Shown here in pieces: positions 33,480 through 43,339 of a stretch of DNA of 64,000 nucleotides. The position numbers and the translations under genes were made by a program. The stretch is taken from assembly GCF_000613945.1 (NCBI RefSeq), contig NZ_BAJY01000002.1, forward strand, positions 1 through 64,000. The letters are read 5' to 3'. This stretch comes from Prevotella falsenii DSM 22864 = JCM 15124. Lineage in GTDB: Bacteria > Bacteroidota > Bacteroidia > Bacteroidales > Bacteroidaceae. The notes under the pieces were generated by a model. The model saw only the letters and a list, made by a program, of their open reading frames with translations, searched no databases and was not told the origin of the DNA. Position 1 is the stretch's first letter, and every line of letters begins with the position of its first letter.

Positions 33480-36320
33480 ATGAACGATAAAATAGAAGTA
33501 TTAGGGGCACGTGTGCACAATTTAAAAGGTGTAGACGTAACAATGCCTCGCAATGCACTGATTGTTTTTACAGGATTATCGGGTTCAGGTAAAAGTTCTT
33601 TGGCGTTCGACACTATATTTGCTGAAGGGCAAAGACGATATATCGAAACATTTTCTGCTTATGCCCGCAACTTTCTTGGTGGTATGGAACGCCCGGATGT
33701 TGATAAGATAACAGGACTTTCGCCTGTTATTTCCATCGAGCAAAAAACAACCGGCAAGAACCCACGTTCAACAGTTGGAACTACTACGGAGATATACGAT
33801 TATCTTCGTTTGCTGTATGCACGCGCGGGAACTGCTTATTCTTATATGAGTGGCGAAGCAATGGTGAAGTACACAGAAGAACGTGTTGTGGAAATGATTC
33901 TTCACGATTATGCCGACAAAAGCATCTATGTGCTTGCTCCCTTGGTGCGAAATCGTAAAGGGCATTACCGTGAATTGTTCGAACAAATGCGTCGTAAAGG
34001 TTATCTTTACATTCGTGTTGATGGCGAAATCTTTGAAATCACGCGTGGCATGAAGGTTGATAGATACAAGAACCACAACATAGAAGTTGTGATAGACAGG
34101 CTCAAACTCGGTGCTGATGATGATGAAACGTTTAAAAACCGATTAACCAAAACAGTGTCGGTTGCCATGAAACAAGGCGATTCGCTTATTATGATAATGG
34201 ATAAAGACAGCGGGTCGGCTAAATATTTCTCCAAGCGATTGATGGACCCGGTTACGGGAATAGCCTATAAAGACCCCGCTCCGAACGTCTTTTCATTTAA
34301 TTCTCCTGAAGGGGCGTGCCCCCATTGCAAAGGCTTGGGCAAGATTAGCGAAATAGATTTAAACAAGGTGATACCCGATACTTCGCTGAGTGTCCATGAA
34401 GGTGCTATTGTTCCTTTAGGCAAATACAAGAACCAAATGATATTCTGGCAGATAGCTGCCATTCTTGAGAAGAGCGAATGCACTTTAAAAACACCTATTA
34501 AAGATATTCCAAAAGAAGTGCTCGACGAAATACTCTATGGTTCTTTGGACAAGGTTCGTATATCGAAAGAACTTGTTCATACCAATTCCGACTATTTTTC
34601 AGCCTTCGATGGTGTTATAAAATATTTGCGTTCGGTAATGGAAAACGATGAAACTGCAGCAGGGAAAAAGTGGGTTGACCAGTTTATTGCCGAGCGAGAA
34701 TGTCCCGAATGTAATGGGCAGCGTCTTAATCGTGAAGCACTTTCTTATCGTATATGGGACAAGAACATTGCCGAACTTTCGGCAATGGACATTACCGACC
34801 TTAAAGTGTGGATTGAAGAAGTAGAACAACACATTAGCGAGAAGCAGCAATTCATTGCAAAAGAGATACTAAAGGAAATTCGTAAACGTATAAACTTCTT
34901 GCTTGATGTAGGTCTTGACTATCTTTCGTTAAACCGTCAGAGTGCAACACTTTCGGGTGGAGAAAGTCAGCGTATAAGGTTGGCGACGCAGATAGGTTCT
35001 CAGCTTGTGAATGTGCTTTATATTCTCGACGAACCTTCCATCGGTTTGCATCAGCGCGACAACAACCGCTTGATAAAGTCGTTGCGCGAACTACGCGACC
35101 TTGGCAATACTGTCATTGTTGTGGAGCACGACGAAGATATGATGCGTGCTGCCGATTGGATTGTCGATATTGGACCAAAGGCAGGGCGAAAGGGTGGCGA
35201 AGTTGTTTTCCAAGGTACATACGAGCAAATGCTCAAGACACATACGCTTACGGCGCAGTATCTCAATGGCGAGCAGACCATTGCGCTTCCCGAAGTGCAT
35301 CGCAAAGGAAATGGCAAATCGATATGGCTGTATGGCTGCAAAGGAAACAATCTGAAGAATGTCGATGTAGAGTTTCCGTTGGGTAAACTTATCGTTGTTA
35401 CGGGTGTATCCGGCTCCGGTAAGAGTACGTTAGTAAACGAAACCCTGCAGCCAATACTTTCACAACACTTCTATCGTTCGCTGAAACTTCCTATGGAATA
35501 TGCCAAGATAGAAGGCATAGACAATGTAGACAAGGTGGTGAATGTAGACCAAAGTCCCATCGGGCGTACCCCACGCAGCAATCCTGCCACCTATACTGGC
35601 GTGTTTTCGGATATTCGCAATCTTTTCGTAAACCTTCCGGAAGCTAAAATCCGAGGTTATAAACCCGGACGTTTTTCGTTCAATGTAAAAGGCGGACGTT
35701 GTGAAGCCTGCAGCGGTAATGGTTACAAGACAATAGAAATGAATTTCTTACCCGATGTAATGGTTCCGTGCGAGGTATGCCACGGAAAGCGTTACAACCG
35801 CGAAACGCTTGAGGTACGCTTCAAGGGAAAGTCTATTGCAGACGTCTTGGATATGACGGTTAATATGGCTGTGGAGTTTTTCGAGAACGTCCCGCTTATT
35901 CTTCCGAAAATAAAGGCTTTGCAAGATGTCGGCTTAGGTTACATCAAATTAGGGCAAAGCTCTACGACTTTATCGGGCGGAGAAAGTCAGCGCGTGAAGT
36001 TGGCTACCGAACTTTCCAAGCGTGATACCGGCAAAACGCTCTATATTCTCGACGAACCTACTACCGGTTTGCACTTTGAAGACATTCGTGTTCTTATGGG
36101 TGTGTTGCAGAAACTCGTAGACCGCGGCAACACAGTTGTCATTATCGAGCACAATCTTGATGTAATAAAACAGGCTGATTACATTATCGATATGGGGCCT
36201 GAAGGCGGACGCGGCGGAGGAAAAGTTGTTGTAACGGGCACTCCGGAAGAGGTAGCAAAGAACCAAGAGAGCTATACTTCGCCTTTTATCAGGAAGTTCT
36301 TTGAAGGCAACAAAGATTAA
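33480..36320 (+). CDS. uvrA: Excinuclease ABC subunit A
   Basis: UvrA is the damage-recognition ATPase of nucleotide excision repair. The 946-residue protein is full length. It has two ABC modules with Walker A motifs GLSGSGKSS and GVSGSGKST, signature blocks TLSGGESQRIRLA and TLSGGESQRVKLA, and zinc-binding cysteines in CPHCKGLG and in CEACSGNG with CEVCHG. A second, partial uvrA lies at the right edge of the window, so this genome carries paralogues; this one is the canonical form. Confidence 0.97.
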   Translation: MNDKIEVLGARVHNLKGVDVTMPRNALIVFTGLSGSGKSSLAFDTIFAEGQRRYIETFSAYARNFLGGMERPDVDKITGLSPVISIEQKTTGKNPRSTVGTTTEIYDYLRLLYARAGTAYSYMSGEAMVKYTEERVVEMILHDYADKSIYVLAPLVRNRKGHYRELFEQMRRKGYLYIRVDGEIFEITRGMKVDRYKNHNIEVVIDRLKLGADDDETFKNRLTKTVSVAMKQGDSLIMIMDKDSGSAKYFSKRLMDPVTGIAYKDPAPNVFSFNSPEGACPHCKGLGKISEIDLNKVIPDTSLSVHEGAIVPLGKYKNQMIFWQIAAILEKSECTLKTPIKDIPKEVLDEILYGSLDKVRISKELVHTNSDYFSAFDGVIKYLRSVMENDETAAGKKWVDQFIAERECPECNGQRLNREALSYRIWDKNIAELSAMDITDLKVWIEEVEQHISEKQQFIAKEILKEIRKRINFLLDVGLDYLSLNRQSATLSGGESQRIRLATQIGSQLVNVLYILDEPSIGLHQRDNNRLIKSLRELRDLGNTVIVVEHDEDMMRAADWIVDIGPKAGRKGGEVVFQGTYEQMLKTHTLTAQYLNGEQTIALPEVHRKGNGKSIWLYGCKGNNLKNVDVEFPLGKLIVVTGVSGSGKSTLVNETLQPILSQHFYRSLKLPMEYAKIEGIDNVDKVVNVDQSPIGRTPRSNPATYTGVFSDIRNLFVNLPEAKIRGYKPGRFSFNVKGGRCEACSGNGYKTIEMNFLPDVMVPCEVCHGKRYNRETLEVRFKGKSIADVLDMTVNMAVEFFENVPLILPKIKALQDVGLGYIKLGQSSTTLSGGESQRVKLATELSKRDTGKTLYILDEPTTGLHFEDIRVLMGVLQKLVDRGNTVVIIEHNLDVIKQADYIIDMGPEGGRGGGKVVVTGTPEEVAKNQESYTSPFIRKFFEGNKD

Positions 36321-36401
36321 CTTCACCCCCCAAAAACAAGTAAATTCAGTTACGTAGCTTTGTCGGTATTCTCCGTTTCATAAGCGAAAAACAGATGGAA
36401 A

Positions 36402-36617
36402 TACTGTAAATATTTTTCGTAAGAATATCTGTCGTGTAACTATCTTGTTATCAGCGTATTGCAAAACCTATTGTTTTGCATTCCAAAAGCGGCTGTTTTG
36501 CACGGTAAAACCGTAGGTTTTGCGTTGCAAAACCTACGGTTTCGCGTTGCAAAACCTACGGTTTCGCAACGCAAAAGCGATTATATCACTTTTTAAGAGA
36601 ATTATCTTTACAAAATT
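36402..36617 (-). repeat. Brick-array element, copy E (five bricks)
   Basis: This reverse-orientation copy has ends CTGTAAATATTTTTCG and TTATCTTTACAAAATT. It has one extra 22-bp brick compared with the other full copies: the unit GTTGCAAAACCTACGGTTTC occurs twice in tandem near 36521-36562. The rest of the uvrA-Sua5 gap (36321-36401, 36618-36772) holds nothing I recognise. Confidence 0.85.
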
Positions 36618-36772
36618 AAGGCGATTTTCTGCATTTGCTTTGGACGATAAAACGGAAATCGTTACCCTAATAAATCTTTGCGGTGCACCATGTTTCATCT
36701 GCGTTGCAGACCGGTTTGTAGTCCGTTTTTGATAGGTGCGGAATACCGTGAACCTTATTTTTGTCTTGTAGA

Positions 36773-36804
36773 TTTGTCTGTTTCCTTTTTTTTTTCTACT
36801 TTTG
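36773..36804 (+). promoter_or_regulatory. Promoter of the Sua5-type gene
   Basis: TTTG (36773-36776), 20 bases and TACTTTTG (36797-36804) fit the consensus and lie 25 bases before the start at 36829. Confidence 0.75.
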
Positions 36805-36828
36805 TACTTCTCTATTGGTTATAAGAAA

Positions 36829-37398
36829 ATGATACAACAAGAAGATATTAAGAAGGCTGTTGAAGTGTTGCGAAAGGGTGGGGTGATACTCTATCCTACC
36901 GATACCGTATGGGGAATTGGCTGCGATGCCACCAATCCCGAAGCCGTGGCTAAGGTTTACGAAATAAAACGACGCGATGATTCCAAGGCATTGGTCTGCC
37001 TTGTCGATTCCGATGCACGCTTGCAGCGATATGTGCGCAACGTTCCCGATGTGGCATGGCAACTTATTGATGCTGTGGTGAAGCCGACAACATTGATACT
37101 TGACGAAGCTGTAAACCTTGCGCCCAACCTTATAGGCGAAGATGGTTCTATCGGTATAAGAATAACCAACGAGCCTTTCTCGAAAGAGTTGTGTTACCGT
37201 TTCCAGAAAGCAATAGTCAGCACATCGGCAAATATAAGCGGCGAACCCGCTGCACAGAACTATCGCGACATTTCGGAAGAAATATTGTCGGCTGTAGACT
37301 ACGTCTGTACTTCTCGCCGACAAGAGCATAAGCCTCACCAACCTTCTACGATAATAAAGATTGGTGGAGCAGGCGAAGTGAACATAATAAGAAAATAA
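36829..37398 (+). CDS. L-threonylcarbamoyladenylate synthase (Sua5/TsaC)
   Basis: This enzyme makes threonylcarbamoyl-AMP for the t6A37 modification of tRNA. The 189-residue product has the YrdC fold with GGVILYPTDTVWGIGCDA, KRRDDSKALVCLV and IVSTSANISGEPAA. The start at 36829 (MIQQEDIKKAVEVL) is preferred because an upstream ATG at 36802 lies inside the promoter. The length fits the short TsaC-like form without the Sua5 C-terminal domain. The ClC gene follows after 54 bases. Confidence 0.9.
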   Translation: MIQQEDIKKAVEVLRKGGVILYPTDTVWGIGCDATNPEAVAKVYEIKRRDDSKALVCLVDSDARLQRYVRNVPDVAWQLIDAVVKPTTLILDEAVNLAPNLIGEDGSIGIRITNEPFSKELCYRFQKAIVSTSANISGEPAAQNYRDISEEILSAVDYVCTSRRQEHKPHQPSTIIKIGGAGEVNIIRK

Positions 37399-37452
37399 AT
37401 CATCGCAGCAGCCTTATATATACATATCTATATAGAGGAGCAGGCTTGAAAA

Positions 37453-39249
37453 ATGGCAAACGAAAATAATAGCAATATAATAAATCGGATAGACGAATGG
37501 CGGAAGAAGAATATTTCCGACCGCCAGTTTGTATTGGTGCTTGCGTTTATTGTTGGCTTCTTGGCTGCTGTGGCAGCATACGTGCTTCATATTATTATTG
37601 GCGAAATAGAGAAACTCATTACGTCCGGCTTTCGTATGACTACCATCAACTGGCTGTATCTTCTTTATCCGGTTATTGGTATTTGGCTCACCAGTTTGTT
37701 TGTCAAGTATGTTGTCCGCGACCGTATTTCGCATGGAATTACGCGTGTATTGTATGCAATTTCCACCAAGCGTTCCAAACTGAAGGCGCACAATACGTGG
37801 ACTTCCATAGTAGCATCGGCAATTACAATCGGTTTTGGTGGCTCGGTAGGAGCAGAGGCTCCTATTGTATTAACGGGTTCTGCCATTGGCAGCAACCTCG
37901 GCAGACTTTTCGATATGGACCGTCGGACGCTGATGCTGTTGGTGGGTTGCGGTGCGACAGCTGCTGTTTCGGGTATTTTCAAAGCACCCATAGCAGGTTT
38001 GGTGTTTACTTTGGAAATACTTATGGTAGACCTTACCATGGCAGCCCTGTTGCCCATCTTGATAGCTTCGGTTACGGCAACTTGCTTCTCATACTTCTTT
38101 ACGGGTGGCGAGCCTATGTATAACTTCAAGATGGACTATTTTTGGAGTCTTAGCAAAGTGCCGCCAACCATACTTTTAGGAATTGCCTGCGGTTTTCTTT
38201 CACTCTATTTCATGCGTGTCATGTCGTGGTGCGAAGACAGATATGCGAGTCTTTCCAATCGTCCTTACCTTAAATTGTTGGCAGGTGGCTTGGTTTTGTC
38301 ATCCCTTATTTTTCTTTTTCCTTCCCTTTATGGCGAAGGTTACAGCAGTTTGCGCCTTTTTATAGAAGGTAATGGCGAAGCCGATTGGAATCAGGTGCTG
38401 CGCGGTTCGATGTTTGCAGGGCAGGCAAAATTCTTGTTACTGTATGTTGGATTGGTAGCATTGACAAAGGTTTTTGCCACCAGTGCGACCAATGGAGCAG
38501 GTGGCTGTGGCGGTACGTTTGCACCGTCATTGTTTATTGGCGGATTTGGAGGCTTCTTTTTTGCACGATTTTGGAATGTTCAACAGATAGGCGAATATAT
38601 TCCTGAAAAGAATTTCACGCTTTATGGCATGGCAGCAGTAATGGCAGCAGTTATGCATGCCCCATTGACAGGCGTGTTCTTGATAGCCGAACTTACAGGC
38701 GGATACCATCTTTTCATTCCTTTAATTATTGTAACCATTAGTTCGTATCTGACCATAAACATTTTTGAACAGCACAGTATTTATGCCGTTCGCTTGGCTC
38801 GACAAGGGAAACTCTTGACGCATCACACCGATAAAGCTGTGATGACAATGATGAACATGCAGAGTATTATCGACCGCGACTATACGTCGGTAGACCCAAA
38901 CATGGAAATGGGAAAACTCGTACACGCCATTAGTTCAAGCCGCAACAACTATATTCCGGTTCTTAACGATGCCGGAATACTGTTAGGAGAAATTGATATT
39001 ACAAAACTTCGACATATAATCTTCCGCACCGAACTGTATCATCGGTTCTTGGTAGAGCAGCTTATGACACCGCCACCGGCAACAATTGGCGTGAACGACC
39101 CGATGGAGAGCGTTATGAAAGTGTTTGAAAAGACGGGAGCACAGGTATTGCCTGTAACCGAAATTGACGGCAGACTGGTTGGCTATATATCGCGTGCACG
39201 ACTGTATAACCTGTATCGACAGCTCGTAGCCGACTTTAGTGAAGAGTAG
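37453..39249 (+). CDS. ClC-family chloride channel/transporter with CBS domains
   Basis: The 598-residue protein has about ten membrane helices in the ClC fold. GGSVGAEAPIVLTGSAIG carries the GxExP motif with the gating Glu, and GAGGCGGTFAPSLFIGG is a second pore motif. The last 150 residues form a CBS pair (YTSVDPNMEMGKLVHAISSS, LMTPPPATIGVNDPMES), which often senses nucleotides. It may exchange chloride for protons, but channel and antiporter cannot be separated by eye. fmt starts 36 bases downstream. Confidence 0.92.
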   Translation: MANENNSNIINRIDEWRKKNISDRQFVLVLAFIVGFLAAVAAYVLHIIIGEIEKLITSGFRMTTINWLYLLYPVIGIWLTSLFVKYVVRDRISHGITRVLYAISTKRSKLKAHNTWTSIVASAITIGFGGSVGAEAPIVLTGSAIGSNLGRLFDMDRRTLMLLVGCGATAAVSGIFKAPIAGLVFTLEILMVDLTMAALLPILIASVTATCFSYFFTGGEPMYNFKMDYFWSLSKVPPTILLGIACGFLSLYFMRVMSWCEDRYASLSNRPYLKLLAGGLVLSSLIFLFPSLYGEGYSSLRLFIEGNGEADWNQVLRGSMFAGQAKFLLLYVGLVALTKVFATSATNGAGGCGGTFAPSLFIGGFGGFFFARFWNVQQIGEYIPEKNFTLYGMAAVMAAVMHAPLTGVFLIAELTGGYHLFIPLIIVTISSYLTINIFEQHSIYAVRLARQGKLLTHHTDKAVMTMMNMQSIIDRDYTSVDPNMEMGKLVHAISSSRNNYIPVLNDAGILLGEIDITKLRHIIFRTELYHRFLVEQLMTPPPATIGVNDPMESVMKVFEKTGAQVLPVTEIDGRLVGYISRARLYNLYRQLVADFSEE

Positions 39250-39285
39250 TTTGCAGTTTGTTTTCACAATATCAAGATAGACATT

Positions 39286-40307
39286 ATGGATAAAAAAGAT
39301 ATGAGAATCGTTTTTATGGGTACGCCGGAGTTTGCCGTAGAGTCGCTGAAGGCTTTGGTAGAAAACGGTTATAATGTTGTGGGAGTAGTAACACAACCCG
39401 ACAAACCCGTAGGACGACATCAGGAAAAGCTCCAACCACCTGCCGTAAAGGTATATGCCCAGTCGGTGGGATTGCCGGTATTGCAACCTATTAAGATGAA
39501 AGATGCTGAGTTCTTAGAGCAGTTGCGTGCTTTGAAAGCTGATTTGCAAGTGGTTGTAGCGTTTCGTATGCTTCCCGAAGTGTATGGTCGATGCCACGTT
39601 TCGGAACATTTAATGTTCATGCTGCCTTGTTGCCTCAATATCGGGGCGCAGCACCTATAAACTGGGCAGTGATAAATGGTGAAACCGAAACAGGAGTAAC
39701 AACTTTCTTTCTTGATAAAGACATTGACACAGGACGGATTATAAAGCGGAAGTATTTACCTATTCCGGATGATGCAAATGCAGAATATGTTTACGATGGG
39801 CTGATGCGGTTAGGAGCAGAGTTAGCCATTGAAACGATAAACCTTCTGTGTGAAAAAGTTGCAGATGATTTTGATGCTGATAAAATCTTATCGGTGATGA
39901 ACGAAATAACCGAAGCACAAGACGAAACACCGGATTTGCGCCATGCACCGAAGATATTTAAAGAAACTTGCGAAATAGATTGGCGACAGAAAGCAAAAGC
40001 CATTTACGACTTCGTTCGTGGACTTTCGCCTTATCCCGGAGCATGGTCAAAGATGGTATCGTTAGACAATGTTGCTGCCCCAACTGCTGAAATGGTTTTG
40101 AAGATATTTGAAGTTGCCAAGACAGACAAGGCTGTAGTAGCCGAACCGGGCACGTTTATAGTAGAAAATAAAAAGGTATATGTAAATACAAACGATTTTC
40201 TATTGGAATTGAAAGAACTGCAGCTTTCAGGCAAAAAACGTATGGACAGCCGTTCATTCTTGAATGGCTTTAAGCAGATTGAAGAGTATAGATTAGAGAA
40301 AGAATAA
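39286..40307 (+). pseudogene. fmt: Methionyl-tRNA formyltransferase, frameshifted
   Basis: Fmt formylates initiator Met-tRNA. The first part (RIVFMGTPEFAVESLKALVE) runs to MLPEV. The frame then breaks at about 39580-39585, where GAA GTG TA TGG should read GAA GTG GTA TGG, one base missing. The second frame continues SMPRFGTFNVHAALLPQYRG and AAPINWAVINGE, the formyl-THF site, to a normal C-terminus. Restored length is about 340 residues, as expected. Loss of Fmt is costly in most bacteria, so a sequence error is the simplest reading. Confidence 0.88.
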
Positions 40308-40363
40308 TTAAAGGGGCATTCATTATAATTTTATAAAAGTATGTATTAGTAAGATTTTTTTTG

Positions 40364-40371
40364 TACTTTTG
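40364..40371 (+). promoter_or_regulatory. Probable -7 box of the epimerase gene
   Basis: TACTTTTG lies 49 bases before the start at 40420, with no clear -33 partner. Confidence 0.45.
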
Positions 40372-40419
40372 CATTATTATAAGCGATAACGGATTAATTA
40401 TTTGACAGATTAGTAAAGT

Positions 40420-42334
40420 ATGAAAGTTATAAATAAGATTTTCGAATGGTATTTTACAAAGAATGCTCTGCCTTATTGGGTAGTGTTGGCAATCGATATT
40501 TTTATTTGTTATTTATCTGGAATACTTGTGTTTTGGTTCTATTATCATGGAGCCGTTGAACTTTCCAATCTGTCTATACTTACGAGAACTATATTTGTTT
40601 ATATGGTTTTCGTGCTTGTGGGGTTCCGAGTTTTTAAGACCTATTCCGGTATAATACGTTATTCTTCCTTTGTAGACTTACAGCGTGTCGGTCTTGCTAT
40701 GCTTTTATCGCTGTCCATAGCAGAAGTAATGCACTATGTAATATATTCTTGGGACATTAAATTTGTGCGTCTTCAAGGTCGCCAAATTGCGGTTATGTAT
40801 CTTGTTGCTACCATCGGATTGGTTGTTTTCCGTATTTTAGTGAAGACCATCTATGATGCATATTTAAATCCAAACAGGCGAATAAGGACGCTGATATATG
40901 GTGTTAAGGAAGGCGGAATAGGCATTGCAAACAACATTTGCAACGATAGGAATAGCAATTTCTTGTTGAAAGGTTTTATTTCTCACGACGATTTATATTC
41001 AGGAAACACACTGTTGGGTGAGAAAATATACACAATAAATGACCAACTGGAAGAAACAATAAAGGCAATTGATATAAGGGCTGTGCTTGTTTCGCCCTTG
41101 CAAGTAGACAGATTTCGAGCTGATACAAGATTGCAGGACATACTTATTAATGCCAATGTCAAGATATACCTGACGGAACATACAAAAGAATGGAAGGGCG
41201 ACAACAGCTTTGAACATGTACAGTTCAAGGAAATAAACATCGAAGACTTATTGCCACGCGATGAAATAGTTGTAGATATGGACGCTATTGGCAACTTGCT
41301 GAACGATAAATGTATTATGATTACAGGCTCGGCAGGTTCTATTGGTTCGGAAATAGTGCGGCAGATTTCTATTTATAAACCTGCAAAACTCATTCTTATC
41401 GACCAAGCAGAAACACCACAGCACGATATTAGATTAATGATGGGCTTTGATTATCCCAACATTAAGGTTGAAACCATTGTCGCAAACATAACCAATCTTG
41501 ATAGAATGGAAGCCATTTTTAAGCAGTATAAGCCCGAATACGTCTTTCATGCAGCTGCTTATAAGCACGTTCCGATGATGGAAAACAATCCTTCGGAAAG
41601 CATTCAGAACAATGTTTGGGGAACAAAAGTCATTGCAGATTTAAGTGTAAAGTATGGCGTAAGAAAGTTTGTTATGGTTTCTACCGACAAGGCTGTGAAC
41701 CCAACGAATGTGATGGGCTGTTCAAAACGCATCTGCGAAATATATTGTCAGAGCTTGAATAAAAAGATAAATCAGGCTAATAGTAAAGAAGCACCTACGC
41801 AATTTGTTACCACCCGCTTCGGTAATGTGTTAGGTTCAAATGGTTCGGTTATCCCATTATTTGAGAAACAAATAAAGAATGGTGGTCCTGTAACAGTAAC
41901 CGACCCTAATATAATTCGCTTTTTCATGCTTATTCCGGAGGCTTGCAAGCTGGTACTTGAGGCCGGAACGCACGGAAAAGGTGGAGAAATATTTGTGTTT
42001 GACATGGGTAAACCTGTCAGAATAGCCGACCTTGCTAAAAGAATGATTAAGCTTTCCGGGGCAGAGAATGTTAAAATAGAGTACACCGGACTACGTGCAG
42101 GCGAGAAGCTTTACGAGGAAGTGTTGAGCACAACAGAGAACACACTGCCAAGTTTCATGAAAAGTAAGAATAGCACAAGTGCAAGAATATGACTATGATG
42201 TTGTAAACCGACAAATCGAAGAACTTTTGCAAGTAAGCCATACATACGATAGCATGCAAATTGTAAAGATGATGAAGAACATAGTTCCCGAATATGTCAG
42301 CAACAACAGTGTTTATTCAGTATTAGATAAGTAG
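40420..42334 (+). pseudogene. Membrane nucleotide-sugar epimerase/dehydratase (WbpM/CapD type), C-terminal frameshift
   Basis: Four N-terminal membrane helices (about 15-140) precede a Rossmann domain starting ITGSAGSIGSEIVRQI (about residue 304). The STDKAVNPTNVMGCSKR block has Met where short-chain dehydratases usually have Tyr, a known trait of the large WbpM/FlaA1 group. Such enzymes prepare modified UDP-sugars for surface polysaccharides. The main frame stops at 42192 after LPSFMKSKN. Clear family sequence (AQVQEYDYDVVNRQIEELLQ) continues in another frame to 42334. The shift (42155-42164) needs one extra base removed or two bases restored; restoring TTCCAT and one A would give FHEKVRIA. 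Confidence 0.85.
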
Positions 42335-42343
42335 TAAAATGCT

Positions 42344-42378
42344 AAACGAGAGTGTCTTTATTCACTCTCGTTTTTCAT
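42344..42378 (+). terminator. Terminator after the epimerase gene
   Basis: AAACGAGAGTG (42344-42354) pairs exactly with CACTCTCGTTT (42363-42373), followed by TTCATTTT. Confidence 0.85.
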
Positions 42379-42538
42379 TTTATAGAACCATATACCCAAA
42401 TCTTTAGTTTCAATACGCATTCATTATCATCAGCATGATAATGGATTATCATGAACGTTAGTTCGGCATAAAAAAGCAGGTTTTCAAAGAAACAATATGC
42501 AGCCAATGCCCGAGTATAGGCTTATAATGAAATAGTGT

Positions 42539-42648
42539 ATCTATCTCTTTGCGAAAAACGATAGTACTTTTTGGGCAAAACAATAGTACTTTTTACTGAA
42601 AAAGTACGTACTTTTTAGTGGAAGGTGTATTCTTTTTGCGGAAAAACG
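42539..42648. repeat. 22-bp tandem array, family 3 (about five units)
   Basis: Units begin at about 42539, 42561, 42583, 42605 and 42627. GTAC occurs at 42564, 42586 and 42608, exactly 22 bp apart, each followed by CTTTTT and usually a matching AAAA(A) four bases later (TTTTT-ACTG-AAAAA). The array fills the space right up to the trmN6 stop. Sequence is unrelated to the other two arrays. Confidence 0.75.
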
Positions 42649-42649
42649 T

Positions 42650-43339
42650 CTATTTATAGAAGTCTTTTGTTATTTCTTTGTACCATTCCGATTTGTTGCC
42701 TGCACTGTCTTGTAGGTATTCTGTCGTTGAAAAATATTGGTCCGGGGCTTTGCTTAATTCTACTAAAATGCGTTTCGGTTGCTTGGAAGGAGTGGTTTTT
42801 ATGAATACTTTCTTTGTAACCGAAAAGCCTTTTAGAATGGCTTCCGGCTCTAAAATGCGGTACGATTCAACGGGAAGTACTAATGAAAAATGCCCATCGG
42901 GGGCAAGTAGTTGGTATGCGCATTTTATTAATTCGTTGAAAGGTAACGCATCTGTGTGCCGTGCAATGGTTCTGTTATTATCGTTGCTTTTCAATGAATC
43001 TACGAAATAGGGGGGATTGCAGACAATGGAATCGTACTGTTTTTTGTTTTCTGAATAGGTTTGTAGCGAACAATGTTTCACTGTTACTTGTTTGGCAAAT
43101 GGTGAGCACAATACGTTTTCGGTTGCTTGTGAAACAGCATTTTCGTCTATTTCAATGGCATCTATGTTGGCATCGGGAAACCGCTGCGCCATCATTAAAG
43201 CTATCAGCCCTGTTCCTGTGCCTATGTCAAGAATGCGTTTGCCGCCTTTTGCCCAGCTTCCTAATAAAACTCCGTCGGTGCCAACTTTCATTGCGCACTT
43301 GTCTTGCTCTATATGGAATTGTTTAAAAGTAAAGCCCAT
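42650..43339 (-). CDS. trmN6: tRNA1(Val) A37 N6-methyltransferase
   Basis: This SAM-dependent methyltransferase (YfiC family) modifies A37 of tRNA-Val. The 229-residue protein has the SAM site LDIGTGTGLIALMMAQR and the catalytic NPPYF motif used for exocyclic amino groups. The start MGFTFKQFHIEQDKCAMKVG, then TDGVLLGSWA, is typical of the family. The lipid kinase gene lies directly upstream on the same strand, its stop within a base of this start. A 22-bp array sits at its 3' end. Confidence 0.9.
   Translation of the reverse strand: MGFTFKQFHIEQDKCAMKVGTDGVLLGSWAKGGKRILDIGTGTGLIALMMAQRFPDANIDAIEIDENAVSQATENVLCSPFAKQVTVKHCSLQTYSENKKQYDSIVCNPPYFVDSLKSNDNNRTIARHTDALPFNELIKCAYQLLAPDGHFSLVLPVESYRILEPEAILKGFSVTKKVFIKTTPSKQPKRILVELSKAPDQYFSTTEYLQDSAGNKSEWYKEITKDFYK

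Noticed and set aside
40420-42334. Transposon insertion as cause of the split genes
   Set aside because: No insertion sequence or duplicated target lies at any of the frame breaks; the two frames overlap within a few bases.
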